From: an uncultured Chloroflexota bacterium
GTDB taxonomy: Bacteria; Chloroflexota; Anaerolineae; Aggregatilineales; Phototrophicaceae
Direction of reading: 5' to 3'
Length of the DNA stretch: 64,000 nt
NCBI GenBank assembly: GCA_937974245.1
Contig: CALJKV010000005.1
Coordinates: 100,223-164,222, forward strand
How positions within the stretch are numbered: the first letter of the stretch is position 1; every line of letters starts with the position of its first letter. Of the stretch, positions 1-8,173 are shown in pieces. The position numbers and the translations under genes were made by a program. The notes beneath the pieces were generated by a model. The model made no database searches. It was not told the DNA's origin and worked only from the letters and a program-made list of their open reading frames with translations.

Positions 1-1019
1 ACCTGTTTTTTGCCGAAAAGTGGGGCGCTGAGATTCGTCCGGAGTCGGCAGTGAAGGCCATTCATCCCCTCCCTGAAGGCCAACCGGATGGCGCACGTTT
101 TGAGGTCGTCTACCGGCGTTCAACGGCGCTGCCTTTTGACCGGCGGCAGTATCGTGTGCGAACACGGGGTGTTATTGTGGCGGCTGGCGTGCTGGGTACG
201 GTTCGTCTACTTATGGAATGCCGTGATGTGCTGGGTTCGCTCCCACGACTCTCGCCCCGGTTGGGGGATCAGGTGCGTACCAACAGCGAGGCGCTCCCCG
301 GTGCAACCAGCAGGGATCGCACGTCCGATTATTCTACAGGTATCGCCATTACGTCCGTGTTTGCACTGGATGACCAGACCCATGTTGAGCCAGTTCGTTA
401 CCCGGATGGCTCATCGTTTATCCGCATGTTGGCGATGCCGATGATAAAAGGGGGAGGCAGCCCTCTTAAGCGCCTGTTCAAAACAATCTGGAACGGGTTT
501 CTGCATCCCTGGGACTTTTTGTACGCGAAATTCTTTTCCCGATGGGCCCGCTATACCACCATCCTGCTGATTATGCAGACCGTAGACAGCACCATGCGTA
601 TCCAGTTAGGACGCAACCTGTTTACGTTGTTCCGGCGGGGACTGGTCACGCGCCTGTCACCCGGTCAGCAGATTTCCCCAGACCCCGAATTAACGCAAGG
701 CGTTACTCAGGACTTTGCCACCCGTAGCAACGGTATTCCGCAGGATTCAATCCCGGAGACACTGCTTGGGATACCGACCACCGCCCACATTCTGGGCGGT
801 TGCCCAATCGGAACCAGCGAAGCTGATGGGGTGGTGGATATGTACGGCCAGGTATTCAACTATCCAGGGTTGTATGTGGCCGATGGTTCAATCATGCCCG
901 CTAATCCCGGTATTAACCCCAGCCTCACCATTACCGCATTGGCCGAACACATCATGAGCCACATCCGCCCTAAGCAGGAGATGCAAGAGCAGACGGTCCC
1001 GGCAGAAGCCGCCGATTAG
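1..1019 (+). CDS. GMC-family FAD oxidoreductase, C-terminal part (5' end outside window)
   Basis: The frame is open from the left edge of the window, so this is the C-terminal part (about 338 codons) of a longer gene. The end carries the GMC oxidoreductase C-terminal domain: a TAHILGGCPIG segment with the family histidine, then GVVDMYGQVFNYPGLYVADGS followed by NPGINPSLTITALAE, which closes the FAD site and supplies active-site His/Asn. This is the layout of cholesterol oxidase-like and glucose-methanol-choline enzymes, which oxidise an alcohol using FAD. The FAD-binding N-terminal GxGxxG lies upstream and is not visible, so substrate cannot be assigned. A GTG at 51 is internal, not a start. 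A hairpin follows at 1064-1091. Confidence 0.85.
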   Translation, partial: LFFAEKWGAEIRPESAVKAIHPLPEGQPDGARFEVVYRRSTALPFDRRQYRVRTRGVIVAAGVLGTVRLLMECRDVLGSLPRLSPRLGDQVRTNSEALPGATSRDRTSDYSTGIAITSVFALDDQTHVEPVRYPDGSSFIRMLAMPMIKGGGSPLKRLFKTIWNGFLHPWDFLYAKFFSRWARYTTILLIMQTVDSTMRIQLGRNLFTLFRRGLVTRLSPGQQISPDPELTQGVTQDFATRSNGIPQDSIPETLLGIPTTAHILGGCPIGTSEADGVVDMYGQVFNYPGLYVADGSIMPANPGINPSLTITALAEHIMSHIRPKQEMQEQTVPAEAAD

Positions 1020-1063
1020 AACAGGCTGTGCCCACTCGCAGAGAACTTCTGCAATACAGAAAA

Positions 1064-1091
1064 CAGTGGGGCGTCAACCCCGCCCCGACTG
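1064..1091. terminator. hairpin between convergent genes, possible bidirectional terminator
   Basis: The arms CAGTGGGGCG and CGCCCCGACTG pair with a single bulged base around a short loop, between the ends of the convergent GMC oxidoreductase and the small minus-strand gene. No strong T-run follows on either strand, so termination is inferred from position and stem only. Confidence 0.4.
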
Positions 1092-1107
1092 TCATTGGTT
1101 GCACATT

Positions 1108-1467
1108 TTACAGATTTGTCGCTGCCTGTGATTCCTCTTCAAAAGCCAGAATCGGGATAGGCGGCAGACCACGTTCGCCGCGCGTTGCGCTCATGTGGTC
1201 GGCGGCAAGCTGCGCGTTCTGGGCGACCACCACCATCTTCTTTAACCGGTCATGTGTCAGAACCCCGCGCGCAAAGCTCAAGCCACCGGCGTAGGTCGGG
1301 CGTTCGTCCCCGGCCACAATCAGCAGGGTGATCTGCTGCTGGGCATCGTCCAGCGCTTCCAACACCTCTTTGAACATCGCTGGCGATTCGCCTTCCGAAT
1401 CCCACCCCTGTGGGAATGCCACGCGGATAACATCCGGCTTGGGCTGGCTGATCGTGTAACTGCTCAT
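1108..1467 (-). CDS. conserved-looking small protein of unknown function (119 aa)
   Basis: A 119-residue soluble protein with no signal peptide. It starts at an ATG preceded by AAAGGTG five bases upstream, a good ribosome-binding site. The sequence is compatible with an alternating alpha/beta fold (segments DVIRVAFP, ITLLIVAG, KKMVVVAQ), vaguely like STAS/SpoIIAA-type single-domain proteins, but I do not recognise a family with certainty. It stands alone, convergent with the GMC oxidoreductase and divergent from ftcD. The codon use and RBS support a real gene; no function is proposed. Confidence 0.65.
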   Translation of the reverse strand: MSSYTISQPKPDVIRVAFPQGWDSEGESPAMFKEVLEALDDAQQQITLLIVAGDERPTYAGGLSFARGVLTHDRLKKMVVVAQNAQLAADHMSATRGERGLPPIPILAFEEESQAATNL

Positions 1468-1585
1468 AATTTCACCTTTCCTCTATGGGCATTCGCTGAA
1501 TAGCGTTATATTAGTAGCTGCTTGCCCAGTCGTATAGTGCAGACTGTCGCTGAATAGTGTGTATTTTATCCTTAAGGTGGTTTGA

Positions 1586-3115
1586 ATGACGAATAAATTG
1601 GTTGAATGCGTCCCGAATTTCTCTGAAGGACGGCGTGTTGAAGTTATAGATGCGATTGTACATGCTATCCAGTCCGTTCCAGGTGTGCATGTCCTGGATC
1701 GCTCCAGCGATGCTGATCATAACCGTTCGGTGATTACCTTTGTCGGGTCACCGGATGTTATGATGGATGCCGCTTTTGCCGGTATTGCGATGGCTGCGGA
1801 ACTGATTGACCTCGATTCGCACAGCGGCGAACATCCGCGTCTGGGCGCAACCGATGTCGTGCCGTTTATCCCTCTCGCAGGTATGACGATGGCAGAATGT
1901 GTTGAACTGGCGCGCCAGCTAGGCCAGCGAGTAGGGGAAGAACTCGCTATCCCGGTCTATCTGTATGAAGCTGCTGCGGCTCGCCCTGACAGGGAAAACC
2001 TGGCGGATGTCCGTAAAGGTGAATACGAAAAACTCAAAGAGACTATCGGCGTTGACCCAGACCGGGCGCCGGATTTTGGCCCGTCTCGTGTCGGTAAAGC
2101 TGGCGCGACAGTGATCGGGGCGCGGGCGCCGCTGATCGCTTACAATGTCTATCTGACGACGGATGACGTGGGGATCGCCAAAGAAATCGCCAAAGCGGTA
2201 CGCCACTCGTCCGGTGGTTTTCACTTTGTCAAAGGGTTGGGCTTACTGGTTGAGGGCCGGGCGCAGGTTTCTATGAACCTAACTGACTTCAGCCGCACCC
2301 CTGTCGCCCGTGTCGTGGAGACTATCCGCCGTGAAGCCGCCCGTTATGGCGTCATGATCCATCACTCGGAATTAGTCGGCCTCATCCCACAGAAGGCGCT
2401 GGTGGACGCGGCACAGTGGTATCTCCAGCTTGACCAGTTTGAACCTGACCAGATACTTGAAACACGTTTGTTCTCGGCGCTTTCCGGCGGCGACTCTCAG
2501 CCATCTTTTCTGGAACGCCTCGCAGATGGTACGGCTACGCCGGGCGGTGGGTCAGCGGCGGCCTATAGTGGCGCGATGGCGGCGGCGCTGGCGAGTATGG
2601 TCGCCAGAGTGACCATCGGCAAGAAGAAATACGCGGATGTGGAAGCTCGTATGTACGAGATCGCCCGTGACGCCGATTTGCTGCGGGTCGAATTGGAGCA
2701 GGGTGTAGAGCGCGATTGCGCCGCTTTTGATGCGGTGATGGCGGCCTTCAAACTACCCAAAGACACCGACGCCGAAAAAGCTGCCAGAGCCGAGGCTGTA
2801 GAAAAAGCGACTTTCCACGCCGCCTTAGTGCCGCTGGATGCCTGTCGCCAGGTTATTCGGGTGCTGGAACTGATAGCTGAACTCGCCGAAACCGCTAATA
2901 GCAACGCGATCAGTGACGCCGCTTCCGGTGCGGCGATGGCACGGGCAGCTCTGACTGCTGCCGGGATGAATGTCAAAGTGAATGCCAGTAGTATCTCCGA
3001 CCACAAAGCTGCTGGCGGCTGGCTGGCCGAATTGCGCACTCTTGAAGGGCGGGCGGGGACGGCGGAAGCCCGAATCCAGCAGATGATCCGCGAACGTGCC
3101 GGGATTGGAGAATAA
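1586..3115 (+). CDS. ftcD: glutamate formimidoyltransferase / formimidoyl-THF cyclodeaminase fusion
   Basis: 509 aa, the length of a two-domain FTCD. Residues 1 to about 295 are the formiminotransferase: the N-terminus has VECVPNFSEGRR and an HSGEHPRLGATDVVPF segment, both family hallmarks. From about 305 the cyclodeaminase domain begins with ATPGGGSAAAYSGAMAA and continues as a helical bundle to the C-terminus. The enzyme transfers the formimino group of N-formimino-glutamate, a histidine breakdown product, to tetrahydrofolate, then deaminates it to 5,10-methenyl-THF. Both domains look intact. AAGGTGG lies eight bases before the ATG. A GNAT acetyltransferase starts one base after its stop. 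No other hut genes are in the window, so the link to histidine degradation is from the family only. Confidence 0.93.
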   Translation: MTNKLVECVPNFSEGRRVEVIDAIVHAIQSVPGVHVLDRSSDADHNRSVITFVGSPDVMMDAAFAGIAMAAELIDLDSHSGEHPRLGATDVVPFIPLAGMTMAECVELARQLGQRVGEELAIPVYLYEAAAARPDRENLADVRKGEYEKLKETIGVDPDRAPDFGPSRVGKAGATVIGARAPLIAYNVYLTTDDVGIAKEIAKAVRHSSGGFHFVKGLGLLVEGRAQVSMNLTDFSRTPVARVVETIRREAARYGVMIHHSELVGLIPQKALVDAAQWYLQLDQFEPDQILETRLFSALSGGDSQPSFLERLADGTATPGGGSAAAYSGAMAAALASMVARVTIGKKKYADVEARMYEIARDADLLRVELEQGVERDCAAFDAVMAAFKLPKDTDAEKAARAEAVEKATFHAALVPLDACRQVIRVLELIAELAETANSNAISDAASGAAMARAALTAAGMNVKVNASSISDHKAAGGWLAELRTLEGRAGTAEARIQQMIRERAGIGE

Positions 3116-3116
3116 A

Positions 3117-3635
3117 ATGTCACTAATCGTTCGCGCCGAAACGCCAGCGGATAACGCCGCCGTAGCGCTGATTCACCAGCGTGCTTTTGGGCGAGAGAGC
3201 GAATCTCGGCTTGTCGCGGCTATCCGCGAATCGGAAAACTATTTCCCAGCGCTTTCACTGGTCGCCGTTCTGGATGAAGCGCCTGCCGGTCATATCATCT
3301 TTAGCCGCTGTCACATTCAATCGACAGAACACAGTATTCCGGCATTGGCGCTGGCGCCGCTGGCCGTGCTGCCGGAATACCAGAATCGCGCAGTAGGCAC
3401 GGCGCTCATGTGGGAAGGCCTCAACGCCTGCCGCAGAGGGCGGCATGAGATCGTGATTGTTCTGGGGCATCCTGATTACTATTCGCGCTTTGGCTTTGCT
3501 CCCGCCAGTACCTTTGGCATTTTTCCGCCGTTTCCGGTAGATGATGCGGCTTTCATGGCGCAGGGTTTGACACCCGATGCCCTGCAAGGTGTTTCCGGCA
3601 CTGTCCAATATCCGTCTTATTTTGATAATGTGTAA
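3117..3635 (+). CDS. GNAT-family N-acetyltransferase (YhbS-like)
   Basis: 172 aa from the ATG at 3117, immediately after the ftcD stop; a longer frame from a GTG at 3096 would overlap ftcD and is less likely. The fold is that of GNAT enzymes: LIVRAETPADNAAVALIHQ at the start, then LAPLAVLPEYQNRAVGTAL, the acetyl-CoA pyrophosphate-binding motif A (here with RAVGTAL in place of the usual R/Q-x-x-G-x-G/A), then a HPDYYSRFGFAPA segment typical of the YhbS subgroup. Substrate is unknown. Its spacing suggests co-transcription with ftcD and the following MFS gene. Confidence 0.88.
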   Translation: MSLIVRAETPADNAAVALIHQRAFGRESESRLVAAIRESENYFPALSLVAVLDEAPAGHIIFSRCHIQSTEHSIPALALAPLAVLPEYQNRAVGTALMWEGLNACRRGRHEIVIVLGHPDYYSRFGFAPASTFGIFPPFPVDDAAFMAQGLTPDALQGVSGTVQYPSYFDNV

Positions 3636-3647
3636 CAGGTTGCGTTG

Positions 3648-4832
3648 ATGCGAATCGTCGGGTTGCGTGAATTAATCCGGGTACGGCCTGCACGCCTGCG
3701 GTTCCAGTTGCTGGCGTTCTCATTTGTACTCACCATTTTGAATACTTCCCACCGCATGGTTTACCCGTTTCTGCCGGAAATGGCACGCAGCCTGGGCGTG
3801 AGTCTGGAAGCGATCAATCTGGCAATAACACTGCGTTTCGCGCTGGGGTTATTCAGCCCGTTTTTTGGCGCATTAGCTGACCGGCGCGGGCGCAAAAGTG
3901 CCATGCTGGCCGGCGTGGCTGTGTTTGCCGGATCGATGCTTCTAGTGGGTGTCTGGCCGACTTATCCGGCGCTGGTGATTGCACTCCTGTGTACCGGCCT
4001 GGGCAAAATCCTGTTTGGCCCGGCAGTTCAGGCCTACCTCGGTGAACGCGTCGCCTATAACCGGCGTGGCCTGGCGATCTCATTGACCGAACTCGGCTGG
4101 TCGTGGGCATTTTTGTTTGGTATCCCGGCAGCCGGGTGGGTAATCGCCCGTTCGGCCTGGAATATCCCCTACCTGTTTCTTGCGGGTTCCTCTGTTGGAA
4201 TGCTGCTTGTGCTGTGGCGTATCCTGCCGGATGATCGCCCCCTGGCAGGTGAACGTCCCTCACTTATCAGTGGGCTTCGTGTAGTCATAACACACCCAGC
4301 AGCCCTGGCGGGGCTGACCATCGCGGCTTTAATGAGTATGAGCAGCGAGACAATCAGCATCGTTTATGGTGTCTGGATGGAAGATGCTTTCGCCTTACAG
4401 GTAGCGGCCTTAGGCAGCGCCTCCGCCGTGATCGGTATCGCTGAGCTAGGTGGAGAGGGGCTGGTCGCCGCTTTTACGGATCGACTCGGCAAACGCCGGG
4501 CATTACTATTCGGACTCGCTGCTTATACGCTGTCCAGCCTGCTGCTCCCTGTTCTTAGCAGCACTATCCAGGGAGCCTTGATCGGCCTGTTCCTGTTCTA
4601 TATCACCTTTGAATTCTCGATTGTCACCTCATTACCGCTTTTAACCGAGATCATGCCGGCTGCCCGCGCTACCTTCATGGCCGCCACCGTTACCACCATT
4701 TCACTGGGGCGCATGGTCGGCTCGCAGCTTGGCCCGGCACTTTTCAGTTTCGGCCTATCCGCCAACGCCACTGCCGCTGCCATACTCACCCTGGTTGCAA
4801 TCCTTTTCCTATGGTTGTTCATCAAGGAGTAG
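3648..4832 (+). CDS. MFS transporter (drug/metabolite exporter type)
   Basis: 394 aa from the ATG at 3648 (a TTG three bases earlier is the alternative). About 12 hydrophobic segments; the loop after segment 2 has GALADRRGRKSAM, the major facilitator superfamily motif between TM2 and TM3. A second copy in the C-terminal half reads TDRLGKRRALL. It would move a small molecule by proton antiport or symport across the cytoplasmic membrane; no substrate can be read from sequence. It lies 12 bases after the acetyltransferase stop, so the three genes ftcD, GNAT and MFS probably form one transcript. Confidence 0.88.
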   Translation: MRIVGLRELIRVRPARLRFQLLAFSFVLTILNTSHRMVYPFLPEMARSLGVSLEAINLAITLRFALGLFSPFFGALADRRGRKSAMLAGVAVFAGSMLLVGVWPTYPALVIALLCTGLGKILFGPAVQAYLGERVAYNRRGLAISLTELGWSWAFLFGIPAAGWVIARSAWNIPYLFLAGSSVGMLLVLWRILPDDRPLAGERPSLISGLRVVITHPAALAGLTIAALMSMSSETISIVYGVWMEDAFALQVAALGSASAVIGIAELGGEGLVAAFTDRLGKRRALLFGLAAYTLSSLLLPVLSSTIQGALIGLFLFYITFEFSIVTSLPLLTEIMPAARATFMAATVTTISLGRMVGSQLGPALFSFGLSANATAAAILTLVAILFLWLFIKE

Positions 4833-4882
4833 CGCATAGATGTGCAGATTGCCACGCAAAACCAGACAAGGGGATACCTGAA

Positions 4883-5782
4883 TTACGTTTCAAACGGGTT
4901 AAAGTCAAGCATATTCTGGAGCGATACTTTGAGTTCCTGCACAACAAACTCAGGTTCCAGGCAGCCTAAAGCGTCTACCCACAGTGAAAAGAGGGTTTGT
5001 GCGCTGGCTAAACCGTCCGAACCGTTCAATATATTATTGATCCGCTCCAGCAGGTTATCAGGCTTTTTTGCCAGCCGCTGAGTTTCCGAAATCAGCCATT
5101 TATTATCGGGCCGCCACACCCGGTTATAAGCAAACAGGATCGCCAGGATCGCATCAATACTCATCATCTGCCGTCGTTTCAAATCCATCACTTCTCCCCG
5201 GAAAATCAGATCATGCGCGGCAAATTTGACTGGCACATGGATCATGCGCTTCACCACCCCCAGAATGTCATGAATCACGCGGTGACGCAGTGGTTCCGGG
5301 TAAACACTGATGCGGCGTCTGAGCGTATCCAACTCGCGGTGGCTGCGCAAAACGACTGCATGTGAGAGTGTCCATGCGATTTCCATATAGCCATCCCCAG
5401 CGGCAGATCGTACCCCCTGGCTGACATCCTGGATAATCTGCACCGCCTGGTTCAGATAGTCCCAGGATTCCCACATCAGATTAACCAGCACGCCTTTGAT
5501 CTGGTATTCAAACCACAGGCGACCATCGGTGCGTACCAACCCCGGTCGCAGTTCATGTACATCCAGTGCAGAGAGCCATCGCCGGCATGCTTCCGGTGTT
5601 GGATAGTTTTTCACCCAGAACACCAGGTCAATATCTGAAAACTTATCTGCCACCCCGCGTGACACCGATCCCACAATGCCGATTGCATCCGCCAATTCCG
5701 CTGGGCATAAACTGGCGATTTCAGTAGCAGTCGCAAATAGATCATTGCTGCGCGATGTTGCGTTTTTTGGCAGCGTCGTCAT
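4883..5782 (-). CDS. nucleotidyltransferase-fold protein
   Basis: 299 aa. Residues 30-55 contain GIVGSVSRGVADKFSDIDLVFW, the GSxxRG ... SDxDL signature of the polymerase-beta-type nucleotidyltransferase superfamily, with two metal-binding aspartates. The rest is helical and resembles the C-terminal region of aminoglycoside-nucleotidyltransferase-like and DUF4037-type proteins. It may transfer a nucleotide to a small molecule or protein; the acceptor is unknown. The ATG at 5782 has only a weak ribosome-binding site but overlaps the stop of a short upstream reading frame with a strong one (see 5779-5835), suggesting translational coupling. Convergent with the MFS gene. Confidence 0.78.
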   Translation of the reverse strand: MTTLPKNATSRSNDLFATATEIASLCPAELADAIGIVGSVSRGVADKFSDIDLVFWVKNYPTPEACRRWLSALDVHELRPGLVRTDGRLWFEYQIKGVLVNLMWESWDYLNQAVQIIQDVSQGVRSAAGDGYMEIAWTLSHAVVLRSHRELDTLRRRISVYPEPLRHRVIHDILGVVKRMIHVPVKFAAHDLIFRGEVMDLKRRQMMSIDAILAILFAYNRVWRPDNKWLISETQRLAKKPDNLLERINNILNGSDGLASAQTLFSLWVDALGCLEPEFVVQELKVSLQNMLDFNPFET

Positions 5783-5835
5783 GTTAATGTCTCATCAATA
5801 ATTGGGTCGGGGGAATTGGGTACGCCATCTGCCAT
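5779..5835 (-). CDS. 18-codon upstream ORF, possible coupled leader peptide
   Basis: Reading leftwards, AGGAG lies eight bases before an ATG at 5835; 18 codons follow (MADGVPNSPDPIIDETLT) and the TGA overlaps the ATG of the nucleotidyltransferase gene as ATGA. The downstream start has no good Shine-Dalgarno of its own. This is the geometry of translational coupling. Whether the peptide itself matters is unknown; an alternative is an N-terminal frameshift in the downstream gene. Confidence 0.4.
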   Translation of the reverse strand: MADGVPNSPDPIIDETLT

Positions 5836-6109
5836 CTAAAGTCTCCTCTTCTGACGCCTATGACGCGTGCCGGCGGTCTTTGCCGCACGGACTTCTCAAC
5901 TCATGGGCGGTTGGTGAACATATTATACCATTGGATAAAATCGCTTAATTCCGCCTCCGTTCCTTATAAAAAGGCGATTCCGATACCTGTCCTGTAGTTT
6001 TACTCCCAATTTACCTGCCTGACCAATACGAACCATACGCCAGATGAAAAACCGGATACGTGGTAATATCCTGCTTAAACTGTCCTGAACCAACCAGAGA
6101 GGATATGCT
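5836..6109. other. intergenic region between divergent genes
   Basis: About 270 bases between the leader ORF on the minus strand and the gamma-glutamyltransferase gene on the plus strand; both must be transcribed outward from here. AT-rich patches with candidate -10 sequences occur near 5920-5985 and 6060-6070, but no clear -35/-10 pair, terminator, RNA gene or repeat could be defined. Confidence 0.5.
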
Positions 6110-7729
6110 GTGAAACCAATGTCATTTGACTTTCAATCCCGCCGTTCAATGGTACTTGCGAGACGCGGGATGGTCGCTGCCAGCAACCCGCTTGCCGCGC
6201 AGGCTGGTCTCGATATTTTGCGCCAGGGCGGGAATGCCGCTGATGCCGCCGTCGCCACAGCCGCTATGCTCAATGTGACCGAACCGGCTTCAACCGGGAT
6301 TGGGGGCGACTGCTTCGCGCTGTACTTCGATGCCAAAACAAAACAGGTGACAGCCATGAACGGCAGTGGTCGCGCCCCGGATGCCCTGGTACTGGATGAT
6401 TTGCGCAAACTGGGCTACACCGAAATGCCGGAGCGCAGCCCGCACGCTATCACCGTTCCTGGCGCGGCGGCAGGTTGGCACGACCTCCTAGCCCGGCATG
6501 GCCGCATGACACTGGCCGACGTTCTGACCTCCGCGATCTACTATGCCAGTGAGGGCTATCCCGTGCATCCGGTTTTTGGCGCGGGATGGAAAGCCTCCGA
6601 GAATTTTCTACGGAATAGCCCGAACACCGAAGACTACCTCCCTGGCGGCCACGCCCCGGAAGTCGGGCAGTTCGTTAAGCTCCCTGGCCTTGCTCGCACC
6701 CTTCAAGCCGTGGCTGAGGGTGGCCCGGAAGCCTTCTACACAGGTCCGATTGCCGATTCCATTGTCGCCACGGTCCAGGAGCAGGGCGGCCTGATGACCC
6801 ACGACGACTTGAAGAATCACACGTCTACCTGGGGCGACCCCATCGGCACCGACTATCGTGGCGTTGTTGTTTATGAGCATCCCCCTAATGGGCAAGGGCT
6901 GGCGGCACTAATGGCGCTCAATATCGCCGAAGGCTGGGACTTAGCCTCAATGCCCTGGGATTCGCCCGAACGCCTGCACCTGATGGTCGAGGCGATGCGC
7001 CTGGCTTTTGCCGATGCCCGCTGGTACATCACCGATATGGCGACTAATCCTGCTCCGGTAGAGGCCCTGCTGAATAAGTCTTATGCCGCCCAGCGCCGCG
7101 CCCTGGTTTCGCCAAATAGTGCCATGCAGCCGCCGTCCTATGGAACGCCGCAGACCAGCTCAAACACGGTCTATCTTAGTGTTGTGGATGGCGATGGCAA
7201 CGCCTGCTCGTTTATCAACAGCCTCTACATGGGATTTGGCACCGGCATCGTCGCCAAAGGGACGGGCGTATTTTTACAGAATCGCGGCGCGTGCTTCAGC
7301 CTCGAACCCGGCCATCCAAATGCGCTGGCCGGCGGCAAACGCCCATATCACACGATAATCCCCGGCATGGCTGTCAAGGATGGTGAACTCTGGGCGAGCT
7401 TTGGCGTAATGGGTGGCTTCATGCAGCCACAGGGACATTTCCAGGTTATCAATGCGATGCTGGATGATGACCTCAACCCACAGGAGGCACTCAACCGTCC
7501 GCGCTTTTGTCTCATGGATGGTACGAGTGACAGCGTGTTAGCACTCGAAGACGGCATTCCGGTTAAGACAATGGCGCGGTTGGCCGAACTGGGGCATCCG
7601 ATACGCCCGGTGGCAGGGCGGGGGCGCGGCTTGTTTGGTGACGGCCAGATTATCCGCCGGGACGCGAACACGGGCCTTCTCTATGGCGGTAGCGATCCGC
7701 GTAAGGATGGCCTCACAGCCGCCTTCTAA
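6110..7729 (+). CDS. ggt: gamma-glutamyltransferase
   Basis: 539 aa, the usual length. The start is the GTG at 6110, six bases after a GAGAGGA ribosome-binding site; an ATG three codons later is possible. The N-terminal half has GGNAADAAVATAAMLNVTEPASTGIGGDCFA (positions about 36-66) in its conserved form, and the small-subunit junction reads SSNTVYLSVVDGDGNACS, where the Thr would be the autocatalytic cleavage residue and nucleophile. The enzyme cleaves gamma-glutamyl bonds (glutathione and related compounds). No signal peptide is evident, so a cytoplasmic location is likely, unlike secreted E. coli Ggt. A [2Fe-2S] thioredoxin-like gene follows at once. Confidence 0.92.
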   Translation: MKPMSFDFQSRRSMVLARRGMVAASNPLAAQAGLDILRQGGNAADAAVATAAMLNVTEPASTGIGGDCFALYFDAKTKQVTAMNGSGRAPDALVLDDLRKLGYTEMPERSPHAITVPGAAAGWHDLLARHGRMTLADVLTSAIYYASEGYPVHPVFGAGWKASENFLRNSPNTEDYLPGGHAPEVGQFVKLPGLARTLQAVAEGGPEAFYTGPIADSIVATVQEQGGLMTHDDLKNHTSTWGDPIGTDYRGVVVYEHPPNGQGLAALMALNIAEGWDLASMPWDSPERLHLMVEAMRLAFADARWYITDMATNPAPVEALLNKSYAAQRRALVSPNSAMQPPSYGTPQTSSNTVYLSVVDGDGNACSFINSLYMGFGTGIVAKGTGVFLQNRGACFSLEPGHPNALAGGKRPYHTIIPGMAVKDGELWASFGVMGGFMQPQGHFQVINAMLDDDLNPQEALNRPRFCLMDGTSDSVLALEDGIPVKTMARLAELGHPIRPVAGRGRGLFGDGQIIRRDANTGLLYGGSDPRKDGLTAAF

Positions 7730-7760
7730 TCTTCAAGGAATACAGTACTGCTCTACCCAG

Positions 7761-8096
7761 ATGGAAGTGAGTCCCGAAGCGATGTCCGATACCCCCTCAC
7801 CACGCCCCCGGATTGTCATGTGCCGGGGGCAGTATTGCAACATAAGCCGCCGCGCTGACCTGCTCTATGAATATTTGCAGGTTCTCGTAGATGATGCTGT
7901 GGGCGACCAGCGCCCGCGCCCGATCAAGTTGGAAACTGCCAATTGTCTGGATCATTGCGGTGCTGCGCCGGTGATAGTGGTGTATCCGTCGGGCGAAGTG
8001 TTTGCGGAAGTCACCGAAGACCAGCTCGAAACCATTGTGAGCCAGGCTTTGAATACCTCCCCAACTCGCCCAAACGGGGAGGATGACTCAGCTTGA
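7761..8096 (+). CDS. (2Fe-2S) ferredoxin, thioredoxin-like fold
   Basis: About 111 aa from the ATG at 7761; an ATG at 7782 is an equal candidate and the longer frame from 7635 overlaps ggt and is not credible. The protein has four cysteines in the pattern C-x4-C (CRGQYC) and C-x3-C (CLDHC), the thioredoxin-like [2Fe-2S] ferredoxin arrangement also found in NuoE. The C-terminal half has VIVVYPSGEVFAEVTEDQ, typical of the stand-alone family. It is a small soluble electron carrier; its partner is unknown. It lies 31 bases downstream of ggt and probably shares its mRNA. Confidence 0.8.
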   Translation: MEVSPEAMSDTPSPRPRIVMCRGQYCNISRRADLLYEYLQVLVDDAVGDQRPRPIKLETANCLDHCGAAPVIVVYPSGEVFAEVTEDQLETIVSQALNTSPTRPNGEDDSA

Positions 8097-8173
8097 ATTC
8101 AGGAATTCTATTGGGGACAGTCCCAGACTCTCTCAATTCGGGCAGAGCATCATGCCGCTAATTGGCCGTAACT

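Noticed and set aside
7635..7760. N-terminal extension of the ferredoxin into ggt
   Set aside because: It overlaps the ggt C-terminal coding region in another frame and lacks the ferredoxin character.
8097..8173. GGGGACAGTCCC palindrome between convergent genes, considered as terminator
   Set aside because: Loop of one to two bases and no T-run; too weak to call.
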